DNA of 64,000 nucleotides from Streptomyces sp. NBC_00425 (GTDB lineage Bacteria; Actinomycetota; Actinomycetes; Streptomycetales; Streptomycetaceae): NCBI RefSeq assembly GCF_036030735.1, contig NZ_CP107928.1, positions 3,162,001-3,226,000 on the forward strand, given 5' to 3'. A model generated the notes under the pieces. The model ran no database searches. It had not been told where the DNA came from and saw only the letters and a list, made by a program, of their open reading frames with translations. Positions 46,794 to 56,641 of the stretch are shown one piece after another (positions within the stretch are counted from its first letter, which is position 1; every line of letters begins with the position of its first letter). Position numbers and translations under genes: made by a program.

Positions 46794-48128
46794 TCAGATG
46801 CGCGCGAACGCCTGCTCGATGATGTCGAGACCCTCGTTGAGCAGGTCCTCTCCGATGACCAGCGGGGGCAGGAAGCGCAGCACGTTGCCATAGGTGCCGC
46901 AGGTGAGCACCAGCAGGCCCTCCTGGTGGCAGGCCTTGGCGAGCGCGGCGGTCGCCTCGGCGTTCGGCTCCTTCGTCGTGCGGTCCTTGACCAGCTCGAT
47001 GGCGATCATCGCACCGCGTCCGCGGACGTCGCCGATGACGTCGAACTTCTCGGCCATGGAGGCGAGGCGGCCCTTCATGATCGCCTCGATGTTCTTGGCC
47101 CGGGCGTTGAGGTCCAGCTCCTTCATCGTCTCGATGGAGCCGAGCGCGCCCGCGCAGGCGACCGGGTTGCCGCCGTAGGTGCCGCCCAGGCCGCCCGCGT
47201 GCGCCGCGTCCATGATCTCGGCGCGGCCGGTGACGGCGGCCAGCGGCAGACCGCCGGCGATGCCCTTGGCGGTGGTGATCAGGTCGGGGACGATCCCCTC
47301 GTCCTCGCAGGCGAACCACTGGCCGGTGCGGCAGAAGCCGGACTGGATCTCGTCGGCGACGAAGACGATGCCGTTGTCGGACGCGAACTTGCTGATGGCC
47401 GGCAGGAAGCCCTTGGCGGGCTCGATGAAGCCGCCCTCGCCGAGCACCGGCTCGATGATGATCGCGGCGACGTTGTCGGCGCCGACCTGCTTGCTGATCT
47501 GGTCGATGGCCTGCGCGGCGGCCTCGGGGCCGGCGTTCTCGGCGCCGGTCGGCCAGCGGTAGCCGTAGGCGACCGGCACCCGGTAGACCTCGGGCGCGAA
47601 CGGGCCGAAGCCGTGCTTGTACGGCATGTTCTTCGCGGTCAGCGCCATCGTGAGGTTGGTACGGCCGTGGTACCCGTGGTCGAAGACGACGACGGCCTGG
47701 CGCTTGGTGTACGCCCGCGCGATCTTCACGGCGTTCTCGACGGCCTCGGCGCCGGAGTTGAACAGTGCCGACTTCTTGGCGTGGTCTCCCGGGGTCAGCT
47801 CGGCCAGCGCCTCGGCGACCTCCACGTAGCCCTCGTAGGGCGTGACCATGAAACAGGTGTGGGTGAAGTCGGCCAGCTGAGCGGCGGCCCGGCGCACCAC
47901 GGCCTCGGCGGACGCGCCGACGGAGGTGACCGCGATGCCGGAGCCGAAGTCGATCAGGCGGTTGCCGTCGACGTCCTCGATGATCCCGCCGCCCGCACGC
48001 GCGGTGAACACGGGCAGCACCGAGCCCACGCCGGCCGCGACCGCGGCGGTCCGGCGGGCCTGGAGTTCCTGCGACTTGGGGCCGGGGATGGCGGTGACGA
48101 CGCGGCGCTCCTGCGGAAGGGCGGTCAT
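46794..48128 (-). CDS. gabT: 4-aminobutyrate transaminase
   Basis: PLP enzyme that converts GABA and 2-oxoglutarate to succinate semialdehyde and glutamate. 444 residues from the ATG at 48128 (CAGGAGCC upstream); the longer open frame is spurious. Seen: GGGIIEDVDGNRLIDFGSGI, FNSGAEAVENAVKIARAYT, DHGYHGRTNLTMALTAKNMP, IIIEPVLGEGGFIEPAKGFL, FVADEIQSGFCRTG, and the PLP Lys in LITTAKGIAGGLPLAAVTGR. GGLGGTYGGNPVACAGAL is also typical. It is the GABA step downstream of the polyamine operon at 53-60.7 kb. Confidence 0.96.
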   Translation of the reverse strand: MTALPQERRVVTAIPGPKSQELQARRTAAVAAGVGSVLPVFTARAGGGIIEDVDGNRLIDFGSGIAVTSVGASAEAVVRRAAAQLADFTHTCFMVTPYEGYVEVAEALAELTPGDHAKKSALFNSGAEAVENAVKIARAYTKRQAVVVFDHGYHGRTNLTMALTAKNMPYKHGFGPFAPEVYRVPVAYGYRWPTGAENAGPEAAAQAIDQISKQVGADNVAAIIIEPVLGEGGFIEPAKGFLPAISKFASDNGIVFVADEIQSGFCRTGQWFACEDEGIVPDLITTAKGIAGGLPLAAVTGRAEIMDAAHAGGLGGTYGGNPVACAGALGSIETMKELDLNARAKNIEAIMKGRLASMAEKFDVIGDVRGRGAMIAIELVKDRTTKEPNAEATAALAKACHQEGLLVLTCGTYGNVLRFLPPLVIGEDLLNEGLDIIEQAFARI

Positions 48129-48365
48129 GAGGGGCTCCTGGGGTTCTGCGGACGCTTTCGTTCTCTTCTCGCAGGCTAGGACGGGGAGTGGGGGGTCGGC
48201 ATGCTCCATGTGGGCGGTGTCGGCGAGGCGGCTTGTCCGTCCTGGACAGTGCGCACGGGCGGCGATCGTCCGAGGCCCGGCCGCGTAAGCGGTGAACTCC
48301 CCTTGCCGGCGCGTTAGATTGACTCGCTGAGGGCAGACGGAACGGCTGGTCAGGGGGCAGGGGCG

Positions 48366-50747
48366 ATGGACAGCGACGGGACGCAGGACGCACGGCGTGC
48401 GCAGGCGAATCCTGTACCGCGCCCGGCGGGGCCGCCGCGGCCGTCCGCCGTGCCGCCGCGGCCGGAGCGGGCGCCGGGCGTCCCGCCCGCCTTCGAGCAC
48501 TCCCCGCGGGCCGCGTCCGCCGTGGCCGACTGGCTCGACGAGGCGCGCCCCACGACCCGGCCGGGCGTCTGGCGGCACGGCTACCGGCCGCCGAGGGCGG
48601 CGCGCACGGCGGAACGGCTCGCGCCGGTGACCGTCGTCGGCATGCTCGTGCCGCTGGTGATCGCGCTGGTCCTGTGGTCGCTGTGGCGGCGGGGCGCCAT
48701 GCCCTACCAGTTCACCCTGCTGCGGCTGTTCACCCCGGACGACTGGTGGTGGGGCGGCACGATCGCCTCCCCGAAGAACATGGACGGCGCCGAGGCGCGT
48801 GTCGTCTACGACGGCGTCTTCTTCGCCGTCCTCCTCTACGCCATGGGACGGCTGGGCAGCTGGCCGCACGCGGTACGGCACTTCGTCGGCGGCCGGCCCC
48901 AGCCCGCGCGGGCCCTGATCGCCCTGCTCGGCGCGCTCGCCGCGCTGAGCTTCGTCTTCCCCGGCGCCTTCGGCGTCGGCTGGGACGCACTGCCGGTCGT
49001 CGACCCGCTGTTCTCGCTCATCGTGCTGATCTCCGGCGGTTACGAGCTGTTCGCCTCCCCCCTGTTCACGAACGCGCTGTACGCCGCCATCACCCTGCTG
49101 GTCGCGTGGCCGTTCGCCCGGCTCGGCGACTGGTGGCCGTACGCGAAGGGGCTGCTCGCCGCCCGTCGTGCGGGGCCGGGCCAGACCGCCCCCGCGGCCG
49201 AGCGGCCCCGCTCCCAGTGGCCCGAGCTGCGCGACGCCGGGCAGTACGAGGCGGCCGACCTGCTGACCGGCGAGGTCGCCGCGGGCCGGATGAACGACGT
49301 GGACTGCGTGCGTGTGCGACGGGCGTGGACCGCCGGATTCGGGGACTTCCGGGAGACCGTGCTGCGCCAGGGCGGGGCCGCCTGGACCCACCCCTCCGGC
49401 GCCCGCGACCTGCCCCGGCGCGCCGCACGCCACGACCTGCTCGCCGGGCAGGTGCGCATCGGCCGCTGGGCGGGCGGCGAGCGCACGCCCGTCGTCTACC
49501 GGGAGGCGGGCGCCGCGCTCGGCCCCGACGTGCTGGGCACCTCGCTGCTCGCCGTCGGCCCGTCCGGGTCGGGCAAGACGCGGACCCTGCTCGAACCGCT
49601 GACCGAGGCGCTGGCCCTGCAGGCGCTCACCGGGACGTGCGCCGTGGTCGCCGTGTCGTCGCCGGGGAGCGGACCGCTCGGCCCGGACGCGGCGTTCGAC
49701 GTGATCGTCCGGATCGGCGATCCGTCGTCCGTGCACGACCTGGACCCGTACGCGGGCTCCGAGGACCCGGACGAGGCGGCCGCGATCCTCGCCGAGGCGC
49801 TGTCCGGCGACCTCGACGCGGTGAGCGGCCAGAGCGCGGCGACGGCCCTGGCCCAGGTGCTCGGCCCCTACCGGGCCGCACACGGGTGCTTCCCCACCCT
49901 CCCCGAACTGCTCGCGCTGCTGGAGGGCGAGCCGCAGGCGGTGTCCGCGCTGCGCGAGGCGGTGGCCGGCGACGAGGTGATGCGCCGCGAGCTGGAGGCC
50001 CGCGTCCGCCAGACCGGCACGCCGGGCGACGCGGGCCGTGCCCTCGCCGACCGGCTGGCGCTGCTGAACCGTCCGGTGTTCGCGGAGTTCTTCGGCGGCG
50101 GGAGCGACGCGCACCGGGCGTTCTCGCTGCGCGCCGTCGCCCACCATCCGCTGCGGGTCCGTGTCGACCTGCCCGACCGGGGACACGAGGAGGCGGGCCG
50201 GCTGATCACCCGGCTGGTCCTCGCCCAGTTCCAGACGGTCGTGCGGGAGCGGCGCGACCACTTCGCGTGCCTCGTCCTCGACGACGCCACGGGCACCGTC
50301 ACCGAGGGGTCGGTGCGCCGACTGCAACGGCTGCGCTCGCAGAACGCGGGCGTGGTGCTCGCCCTGCGCAGCGTCGGCGACGTCCCCGAGTCGCTGCACG
50401 GGCCGCTGTACGGCGCGGTCGGCTGCCGGATGGCGTTCTCGGGCATCACCACCTGGGACGGCAACCGGTTCGCGCAGACCTGGGGCACCGAGTGGGTGGA
50501 GACCACGGAGGTCGCCAAGCACACCGTCTTCGCCGACCAGCCGATGACCCGTGCCATCCACGCGCTGCGCAAGCTGGTGACCGGCAGGGCGGTGACCACC
50601 GACGCGGTGACCGTGCGGCAGGTGGAGCGGGAGCGGTGGTCGGCGTCCCAGCTGGCGCACGAGATCCCGCCCGGCCACGCGGTGCTGTCCCTGACGAGCA
50701 CGGGCGGCGAGCACGCGCCGCCGCTGCTGGTGGACCTGCGGGGCTGA
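48366..50747 (+). CDS. VirD4/TraG-like membrane ATPase of unknown role
   Basis: 793 residues. Seen: a Pro/Ala-rich N-terminus, four or five membrane helices between about 85 and 255 (LAPVTVVGMLVPLVIALVLW, VFFAVLLYAMG, ALIALLGALAALSFVFPGAF, ITLLVAWPFARLGDWW), then a cytoplasmic domain with Walker A LLAVGPSGSGKTRTLLEPL (GPSGSGKT at 398-405) and a Walker B-like strand FACLVLDDATGTV. The strand-loop NAGVVLALRSVGDVPESLHG recalls coupling-protein ATPases. No relaxase, type IV secretion or plasmid genes are nearby, and it sits next to gabT and pucR, a setting I believe is conserved in streptomycetes. Function unknown. Confidence 0.85.
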   Translation: MDSDGTQDARRAQANPVPRPAGPPRPSAVPPRPERAPGVPPAFEHSPRAASAVADWLDEARPTTRPGVWRHGYRPPRAARTAERLAPVTVVGMLVPLVIALVLWSLWRRGAMPYQFTLLRLFTPDDWWWGGTIASPKNMDGAEARVVYDGVFFAVLLYAMGRLGSWPHAVRHFVGGRPQPARALIALLGALAALSFVFPGAFGVGWDALPVVDPLFSLIVLISGGYELFASPLFTNALYAAITLLVAWPFARLGDWWPYAKGLLAARRAGPGQTAPAAERPRSQWPELRDAGQYEAADLLTGEVAAGRMNDVDCVRVRRAWTAGFGDFRETVLRQGGAAWTHPSGARDLPRRAARHDLLAGQVRIGRWAGGERTPVVYREAGAALGPDVLGTSLLAVGPSGSGKTRTLLEPLTEALALQALTGTCAVVAVSSPGSGPLGPDAAFDVIVRIGDPSSVHDLDPYAGSEDPDEAAAILAEALSGDLDAVSGQSAATALAQVLGPYRAAHGCFPTLPELLALLEGEPQAVSALREAVAGDEVMRRELEARVRQTGTPGDAGRALADRLALLNRPVFAEFFGGGSDAHRAFSLRAVAHHPLRVRVDLPDRGHEEAGRLITRLVLAQFQTVVRERRDHFACLVLDDATGTVTEGSVRRLQRLRSQNAGVVLALRSVGDVPESLHGPLYGAVGCRMAFSGITTWDGNRFAQTWGTEWVETTEVAKHTVFADQPMTRAIHALRKLVTGRAVTTDAVTVRQVERERWSASQLAHEIPPGHAVLSLTSTGGEHAPPLLVDLRG

Positions 50748-50901
50748 AGCGGCGGCCCGGGACCGTACGGTGAGGCAGAATCGAGACAGGCTGTTCATAC
50801 GAAGCGGCCAAAGGATCACGCGTCGGTGGAGCAGACGTGTTCCGCACCCTGACAGCTCCACACCCAGACGGCTCCGCACCCTCCCCCGACCTGAAGGCCC
50901 C

Positions 50902-52578
50902 ATGCCTCCCACCCTCGCGTCGCTCGTCCACCACTCCGCGCTGAAGCTCACCGTGCGGGCCGGCGGAGACCGTCTGGACGTGCCGGTGCGCTGGGCGCAC
51001 GTCAGCGAGCTCGCGGACCCCGTGCCGTACATGGAGGGCGGGGAGCTGCTGCTGATCACCGCGCTCAAGCTGGACGCGGAGGACCCGGAGGCGATGGGGC
51101 GCTATGTGCGGCGGCTGTCGAAGGCCGGCGTGGTCGGGCTCGGCTTCGCCGTCGGCGTCAACTACGACGAGATCCCGCAGGCGCTCGTGGACGCGGCGGA
51201 GGAGGAGAACCTGCCCCTGCTGGAGGTGCCGCGCCGCACGCCCTTCCTCGCGATCAGCAAGGCGGTGTCGGCGGCGATCGCGGCCGACCAGTACCGGGCG
51301 GTGACCGCGGGGTTCGCGGCTCAGCGCGAGCTGACGAAGCAGGCCCTCACGGACGGCGCCGAGGGACTGCTCCGCGCACTCGCCGCCCAGGTCGACGGGT
51401 GGGCGGCGCTGTACGACGCGTCGGGCGCCGTGGTGGCGGCCGCACCCGAGTGGGCCGCCCGGCGGGCCGCCCGGCTCACGGCGGACGTGGAGCGGCTGCG
51501 GGAACGGCCGGCCCCGGCCTCGGCGGTGGTCGGGGGCGGCGGCGGGCCGGAGCACGCCGCGTCCGGGGACCGCCTCGACGACCGGGTCGAACTGCACTCG
51601 CTCGGCGCCGGACGGCGTCCTCGCGCGGCGCTCGCCGTCGGCACCGCCGCGGCTCCGGGCACCGCCGAGCGGTACGCCGTCCACTCGGCCATCGCCCTGC
51701 TCACCCTCACCACGGAACGCTCGCGCTCGCTGTACGCGGCGCAGCAGCGGATCGGCGCGGCGGTGCTGCGGATGCTGCTGGCGGGCGAACCGGACCATGC
51801 GCGGGCCGTCGCCGGGCACCTGTACGGCGATCTGCTCGACGTCCCCTTCCGGGTGATCGTCGCCGAGTCGGTGCCGGCCTCGACCGCGCGGGCGCACCCG
51901 GAGGGGCAGGGGCAGGCGGCCCGGTCGCCGGCTCCGTCCGACACGGCCGGCGACCCGTTCGACGGTCTCGTCGAGGCTCTCGAGTCGGCGGCCGCCCGGG
52001 CCGGCGAGGCGGTGCTGGTGGTGCCCGAGGGCGAGCGGCTGGTGGCGCTGGTCACGGACGGCGGCGCGGCCGTGTCGGCGTGCGCCCGGTACGCGACGGC
52101 GCTGGAGGCCTCCCGGGCGAACGGGGGCGGCGGGGCCGAGGCCGACCCGGGGGACGAGCTCGTGGTGGGCCTGTCCGCGCCGGCCGGGCCGATCGCGGCG
52201 GCGGCCGCCTACAAGCAGTCGGAGCAGGCCCTGTCCGTGGCGCGGCGCCGGGGCCGGATGTTCGTGGAGCACGAGCGGATGGCGGCGGGTTCGGTGCTGC
52301 CGCTGCTGGCGGACGACGCGGTGAAGGCGTTCGCGGACAGCCTGCTGCGCGCCCTGCACGAGCACGACGCGACCGGCCGCGGCGATCTGGTGGCCTCCCT
52401 GCGGGCCTGGCTCTCCCGGCACGGGCAGTGGGACGCGGCCGCGGCCGACCTGGGCGTCCACCGCCACACCTTGCGCTACCGCATGCGCCGGGTGGAGGAG
52501 ATCCTCGGCCGCTCCCTGGACGACCCGGACGTCCGCATGGAGCTGTGGCTGGCCCTCAAGGCGACGTCGGCGGACTGA
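50902..52578 (+). CDS. PucR-family transcriptional regulator
   Basis: 558 residues from the ATG at 50902 (GAAGG upstream). Seen: an N-terminal PucR domain (PPTLASLVHHSALKLTVRAG, VPVRWAHVSELADPVPYMEG, GELLLITALKLD, NLPLLEVPRRTPFLAISKAV), a middle GGDEF-like PucR region, and the C-terminal helix-turn-helix DAAAADLGVHRHTLRYRMRR with VEEIL following. PucR-type regulators often control purine, GABA or polyamine use. Lying between gabT and the polyamine operon, it is the natural candidate to control both. It follows the ATPase gene on the same strand after 154 bases. Confidence 0.92.
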   Translation: MPPTLASLVHHSALKLTVRAGGDRLDVPVRWAHVSELADPVPYMEGGELLLITALKLDAEDPEAMGRYVRRLSKAGVVGLGFAVGVNYDEIPQALVDAAEEENLPLLEVPRRTPFLAISKAVSAAIAADQYRAVTAGFAAQRELTKQALTDGAEGLLRALAAQVDGWAALYDASGAVVAAAPEWAARRAARLTADVERLRERPAPASAVVGGGGGPEHAASGDRLDDRVELHSLGAGRRPRAALAVGTAAAPGTAERYAVHSAIALLTLTTERSRSLYAAQQRIGAAVLRMLLAGEPDHARAVAGHLYGDLLDVPFRVIVAESVPASTARAHPEGQGQAARSPAPSDTAGDPFDGLVEALESAAARAGEAVLVVPEGERLVALVTDGGAAVSACARYATALEASRANGGGGAEADPGDELVVGLSAPAGPIAAAAAYKQSEQALSVARRRGRMFVEHERMAAGSVLPLLADDAVKAFADSLLRALHEHDATGRGDLVASLRAWLSRHGQWDAAAADLGVHRHTLRYRMRRVEEILGRSLDDPDVRMELWLALKATSAD

Positions 52579-52793
52579 GCGCGCCACCGCGACGACGTCG
52601 CGCCCGGCCCCGCGGCGCGCGGCACGGCCGCCCCGCCCTCGACCGGGCCAGGGGGCACATGAGCACGCGGCCGTACCGGTGCCGTGCCGGCCGCACGGGC
52701 GGCCGGCCCGAGAACGGTCGACGCGCCTCCGGGTCGGGGGACGTGGAGGCTCGTCGGCACGGGCGGGACGGCGGCGGGGGGTTCTCCGGTCGG

Positions 52794-53246
52794 TCAGCCG
52801 TCCTCTCCGACGGCCAGCCCCGCCGCCGCCTCGTGCATCGCCAGTTCGAGGAGCGCCGCGTCGGTCAGCGTGCCGGAGCCGTCCGGCGTCACCAGCCAGC
52901 GGACTTCCCTGGTCGAGCGGCCCGGATAGGGCACGACGATCCAGGTGCCGGCCCCCGCGGTGCGGATGCCGGTGCCGAGCCAGCGGGCCGCCGTCCCCGG
53001 CGCCACGAAGAACCCCATGCGGTCGTCGCCGAAGTCGACGAGCACCGGGCCCGGCCGGTCGAGGATCCGGGTGAGCACGTCGAGAGTGGGATAGCCGAGC
53101 GTGCCCGGCAGGATGAGCACGTCCCAGGCCCGGCCCGCGGGCAGCAGCGCCACGCCGAGCGGGTTGCGCTCCCACTCCCGGCGGCATGCCTCGGGATCCG
53201 GTGCGACGGATGCCAGCCAGTCGACCGCCGTCTTCGCCCCAGCCAT
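52794..53246 (-). CDS. Small conserved hypothetical protein
   Basis: 150 residues from the ATG at 53246 (GGAGG eight bases upstream; an earlier in-frame start adds 14 residues without a ribosome site). Seen: KTAVDWLASVAPDPEACRRE, NPLGVALLPAGRAWDVLILP, GPVLVDFGDDRMGFFVAPGT, GTWIVVPYPGRSTREVRWLV. No membrane segment, metal site or known catalytic motif. The pattern recalls small streptomycete proteins related to the N-terminal part of bifunctional primase/polymerase domains, but this is a weak impression. Function unknown. Confidence 0.72.
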   Translation of the reverse strand: MAGAKTAVDWLASVAPDPEACRREWERNPLGVALLPAGRAWDVLILPGTLGYPTLDVLTRILDRPGPVLVDFGDDRMGFFVAPGTAARWLGTGIRTAGAGTWIVVPYPGRSTREVRWLVTPDGSGTLTDAALLELAMHEAAAGLAVGEDG

Positions 53247-53454
53247 GTGAGGACCTCCCTTTCGCTCGTGGGACGCGGTCGCGTCCACGAGGGAGAGGGA
53301 GGTCGGCGGCGAGCATTACGCGGGTTCGGACCACCCGTAAGGGTGAACCGGCTCACACTCCGCGGACCGGGCTCCCGGGACACCGCTCCACGGACCGGGC
53401 TCCGCGAGGTCGCACTCCGCGGGTCACGGTCCGCGGGGGCGCGGTCCGCCGGGC

Positions 53455-54873
53455 TCAGCTGTCGAAGCCGAGCCCCAGCCTGTCCATGGCCTTCAGCCAC
53501 AGGTTGCGCCGGCCGCCGTGCGCGTCGGCGCGGGCCAGGGACCACTTGGTGAGGGCGATGCCGGTCCAGGCGAAGGGCTCGGGCGGGAAGGGCAGCGGCT
53601 TCCTGCGGACCATCTCCAGCCGTGTCCGCTCGGTGTTCTCCCCCGCCAGCAGGTCGAGCATCACCTCGGCGCCGAAGCGGGTCGCCCCGACGCCCAGACC
53701 GGTGTACCCGGCGGCGTAGGCGACCTTCCCCTGGTGCGCGGTGCCGAAGAACGCCGAGAAGCGCGAGCAGGTGTCGATCGCCCCGCCCCACGCGTGCGTG
53801 AAGCGGACGCCCTCCAGCTGCGGGAAGCAGGTGAAGAAGTGGCCGGCGAGCTTGGCGTAGGTCTCCGGACGGTCGTCGTACTCCGCGCGCACCCGGCCCC
53901 CGTAGGGGTAGACGGCGTCGTACCCGCCCCACAGGATCCGGTTGTCGGCGGACAGCCGGAAGTAGTGGAACTGGTTGGCGCTGTCGCCGAGGCCCTGCCG
54001 GTTCTTCCAGCCGATCGAGTCGAGCTGTGCCGAGGTGAGCGGTTCGGTCATCAGCGCGTAGTCGTAGACCGGGACGGTGTACGCCCGCACCCGCTTGACC
54101 AGGTTCGGGAAGATGTTCGTACCGAGGGCCACCTGCCGGGCGCGAACCTGCCCGTAGGGCGTGCGGACGGCCGTCCCCGCGCCGTACGGCTTCAGGTCCA
54201 GCGCGGGCGTGTGCTCGTACACCCGCACCCCGAGACGGACGCACGCCCGCTTCAGTCCCCAGACGAGCTTGGCGGGGTGGAGCATGGCCACGCCCCGGCG
54301 GTCGTGCAGGCCCGCCCGGAAGGTGGGCGAGGCGACCTGCTCGCGCACCGCGTCCGCGTCGAGGAACTCGACGCCGTCGGCGAGGCCCCTGCTCTCGAGC
54401 TCCTCGTACCACTCGCGCAGTTCCCGTGCCTGGTACTCCTCGGTGGCGACGTCGATCTCGCCGGTGCGCTCGAAGTCGCAGTCGATCCCGTGCCGGGCGA
54501 TCGCCGCCTCGATCCCGTCGAGGTTGCGCATCCCCAGCTCCTCGAGCCGGTGGATCTCGTCCGGCCAGCGGGCCAGCCCGTTGGGCAGCCCGTGGGTGAG
54601 GGACGAGGCGCAGAACCCTCCGTTGCGGCCCGAGGCGGCCCAGCCCACCTCGCGGCCCTCCAGCAGCACCACGTCCCGCTGCGGGTCGCGCTCCTTGGCG
54701 ACGAGCGCGGTCCACAGTCCGCTGTATCCGCCCCCGACGACCAGCAGATCGCAGGTCTCGGGGCCGGTGAGCGCGGGCTCGGGGCGGGGCCTGCCCGGGT
54801 CTTCCAGCCAGTACGGGACCGGCTGTGCGTCGGAAAGAGAAGTGATCCACCGGTTCATGGCGCCTGGGGCCAT
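53455..54873 (-). CDS. FAD-dependent amine oxidase, gamma-glutamylputrescine oxidase (PuuB) type
   Basis: 472 residues, GGGAG nine bases before the ATG. Seen: the dinucleotide-binding fold CDLLVVGGGYSGLWTALVAK, EGREVGWAASGRNGGFCASS typical of the DAO/PuuB group, ALMTEPLTSAQLDSIGWKNR, ILWGGYDAVYPYGGRV, and the C-terminal FAD contact FFGTAHQGKVAYAAGYTGLG. Last gene of the six-gene polyamine operon, 37 bases after the permease gene. It would oxidise putrescine or its gamma-glutamyl derivative to the aldehyde used by the dehydrogenase at the operon's head. No gamma-glutamylputrescine synthetase is in the window. Confidence 0.9.
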   Translation of the reverse strand: MAPGAMNRWITSLSDAQPVPYWLEDPGRPRPEPALTGPETCDLLVVGGGYSGLWTALVAKERDPQRDVVLLEGREVGWAASGRNGGFCASSLTHGLPNGLARWPDEIHRLEELGMRNLDGIEAAIARHGIDCDFERTGEIDVATEEYQARELREWYEELESRGLADGVEFLDADAVREQVASPTFRAGLHDRRGVAMLHPAKLVWGLKRACVRLGVRVYEHTPALDLKPYGAGTAVRTPYGQVRARQVALGTNIFPNLVKRVRAYTVPVYDYALMTEPLTSAQLDSIGWKNRQGLGDSANQFHYFRLSADNRILWGGYDAVYPYGGRVRAEYDDRPETYAKLAGHFFTCFPQLEGVRFTHAWGGAIDTCSRFSAFFGTAHQGKVAYAAGYTGLGVGATRFGAEVMLDLLAGENTERTRLEMVRRKPLPFPPEPFAWTGIALTKWSLARADAHGGRRNLWLKAMDRLGLGFDS

Positions 54874-54910
54874 GATGTCAACTCCCTACAGGGACTCTCG
54901 GCTTCGAGCT

Positions 54911-55711
54911 TTATGCCTTTTGCTTGTTGCGGCGACTGCTGACGACCATCGAGGTCAGCACCAGCAGGACGGCGACCAGGAACATGGCCGTGCCGATGAC
55001 GTTGATCTGGACGGGCGTTCCGCGCTGGGCCGAGCCCCACACGAACATGGGGAAGGTGACGGTCGAGCCCGCGTTGAAGTTGGTGATGATGAAGTCGTCG
55101 AAGGAGAGCGCGAAGGCGAGCAGCGCGCCCGCGGCGATTCCGGGCGCCGCGATGGGCAGGGTGACGCGCAGGAACGTCTGCGCCGGCCCGGCGTAGAGGT
55201 CCTGGGCGGCCTGTTCCAGCCGGGGGTCCATCGACATGACGCGCGCCTTCACCGCCGTCACGACGAAGCTCAGGCAGAACATGATGTGCGCGATGAGGAT
55301 CGTCCAGAAGCCCAGCTGCGCGCCCAGGTTGAGGAAGAGGGTGAGCAGCGAGGCGGCCATGACGACCTCGGGCATCGCCATCGGCAGGAAGATCAGCGAG
55401 TTCACGGCGCCCCGCGCGCGGAAGCGGTAGCGGACCAGCGCGAAGGCGATCATCGTGCCGAGGAGGGTGGCGCCGAGGGTCGCCCAGATCGCGATCTGGA
55501 GGCTGAGCGACAGCGAGCCGCAGAGGCCGGCGACCCCGCACGGGTCCTGCCAGGCGTCGGTGGAGAACTGCTGCCACTCGTAGTTGAAGCGGCCCTTCGG
55601 TTTGTTGAAGGAGAACACGGTGACGACGACGTTCGGCAGGAGGAGATAGCCGAGCGTGAGAAGTCCCGCGATGACCACGAAATGGCGCTTGAGCCAGTTG
55701 ACGAGGGGCAT
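54911..55711 (-). CDS. potC: Spermidine/putrescine ABC transporter permease PotC-like
   Basis: 266 residues; the ATG shares one base with the preceding stop (TGATG). Seen: about six membrane helices, beginning HFVVIAGLLTLGYLLLPNVV, the PotC-type segment VVTVFSFNKPKGRFNYEWQQ, MPEVVMAASLLTLFLNLG, and the EAA loop EQAAQDLYAGPAQTFLRVTL with P-A-PG following. It partners the PotB-like permease. Confidence 0.92.
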   Translation of the reverse strand: MPLVNWLKRHFVVIAGLLTLGYLLLPNVVVTVFSFNKPKGRFNYEWQQFSTDAWQDPCGVAGLCGSLSLSLQIAIWATLGATLLGTMIAFALVRYRFRARGAVNSLIFLPMAMPEVVMAASLLTLFLNLGAQLGFWTILIAHIMFCLSFVVTAVKARVMSMDPRLEQAAQDLYAGPAQTFLRVTLPIAAPGIAAGALLAFALSFDDFIITNFNAGSTVTFPMFVWGSAQRGTPVQINVIGTAMFLVAVLLVLTSMVVSSRRNKQKA

Positions 55712-56640
55712 CAGACCAGATCCTCCGTCCCCGACCTGCGGATGTAGAAGGTGACCATGAAGAGGATCGCGGCCATGAGGATGAAGGAGAGGGCCGCAGC
55801 CGTCGGGTAGTCCAGCACGCGCAGGAACTGCGTCTGGATGACGTTTCCGATCATGCGGGTGTCGGTCGAGCCGAGGAGTTCGGCGTTGACGTAGTCGCCG
55901 GCCGCCGGGATGAAGGTGAGCAGGGTGCCGGAGACCACGCCCGGCATCGACAGCGGGAAGGTGACCTTGCGGAAGACGGTGGCCGGCCTGGCGTACAGGT
56001 CGCCGGCCGCCTCGTGCAGCCGTCCGTCGATGCGCTCCAGCGACGAGTACAGCGGAAGGATCATGAACGGCAGGAAGTTGTACGTCAGACCGCAGACCAC
56101 CGCGAGGGGCGTGGCGAGGACGCGGTCGCCCGCGGTCCAGCCGAGCCAGCTGGTGACGTCGAGGACGTGCAGGTTGTTCAGGGCGCCGACGACGGGACCG
56201 CCGTCCGCGAGGATCGTCTTCCAGGCGAGGGTGCGGATGAGGAAGCTGGTGAAGAACGGCGCGATCACCAGGATCATGATCAGGTTCCGCCAGCGGCCGG
56301 CCCGGAAGGCGATCAGGTAGGCCAGCGGGTAGCCGAGCGCCAGGCACAGGGTCGTGGCGGCGCCCGCGTAGAGGACCGAGCGCAGGAACTGCGGCCAGTA
56401 CGCGCTGAGGGCGTCCCAGTAGGTCGCGAAGTGCCAGGTGACCTTGTAGCCCTCCTCCAGGGAGCCCGTCTGCACGGACGTGGAGGCCTGGTAGATCATC
56501 GGCAGCGCGAAGAACACGACCAGCCACAGCAGGCCGGGCAGCAGCAGCCAGTACGGCGTCAGCCGGCCGCGCTTGCGGGGCGGCTTCTTCGTCGGCGCAG
56601 TCGGGGAGAGAGGCGGGGGCGCCTCGGTGAGCGTCGCCAT
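55711..56640 (-). CDS. potB: Spermidine/putrescine ABC transporter permease PotB-like
   Basis: 309 residues, starting one base past the ATPase stop. Seen: a basic Pro-rich N-terminus, then YWLLLPGLLWLVVFFALPMI, ALGYPLAYLIAFRAGRWRN, IAPFFTSFLIRTLAWKTILA, and the EAA loop HEAAGDLYARPATVFRKVTF with PLSMPG. These are standard for the inner-membrane subunit of polyamine importers. Confidence 0.92.
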   Translation of the reverse strand: MATLTEAPPPLSPTAPTKKPPRKRGRLTPYWLLLPGLLWLVVFFALPMIYQASTSVQTGSLEEGYKVTWHFATYWDALSAYWPQFLRSVLYAGAATTLCLALGYPLAYLIAFRAGRWRNLIMILVIAPFFTSFLIRTLAWKTILADGGPVVGALNNLHVLDVTSWLGWTAGDRVLATPLAVVCGLTYNFLPFMILPLYSSLERIDGRLHEAAGDLYARPATVFRKVTFPLSMPGVVSGTLLTFIPAAGDYVNAELLGSTDTRMIGNVIQTQFLRVLDYPTAAALSFILMAAILFMVTFYIRRSGTEDLV

Positions 56641-56641
56641 C

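Noticed and set aside
48129..51068. 5' extension of the gabT open frame (1424 residues in total)
   Set aside because: It runs through the plus-strand ATPase gene; gabT has a clear ATG at 48128 with CAGGAGCC upstream and the right family length.
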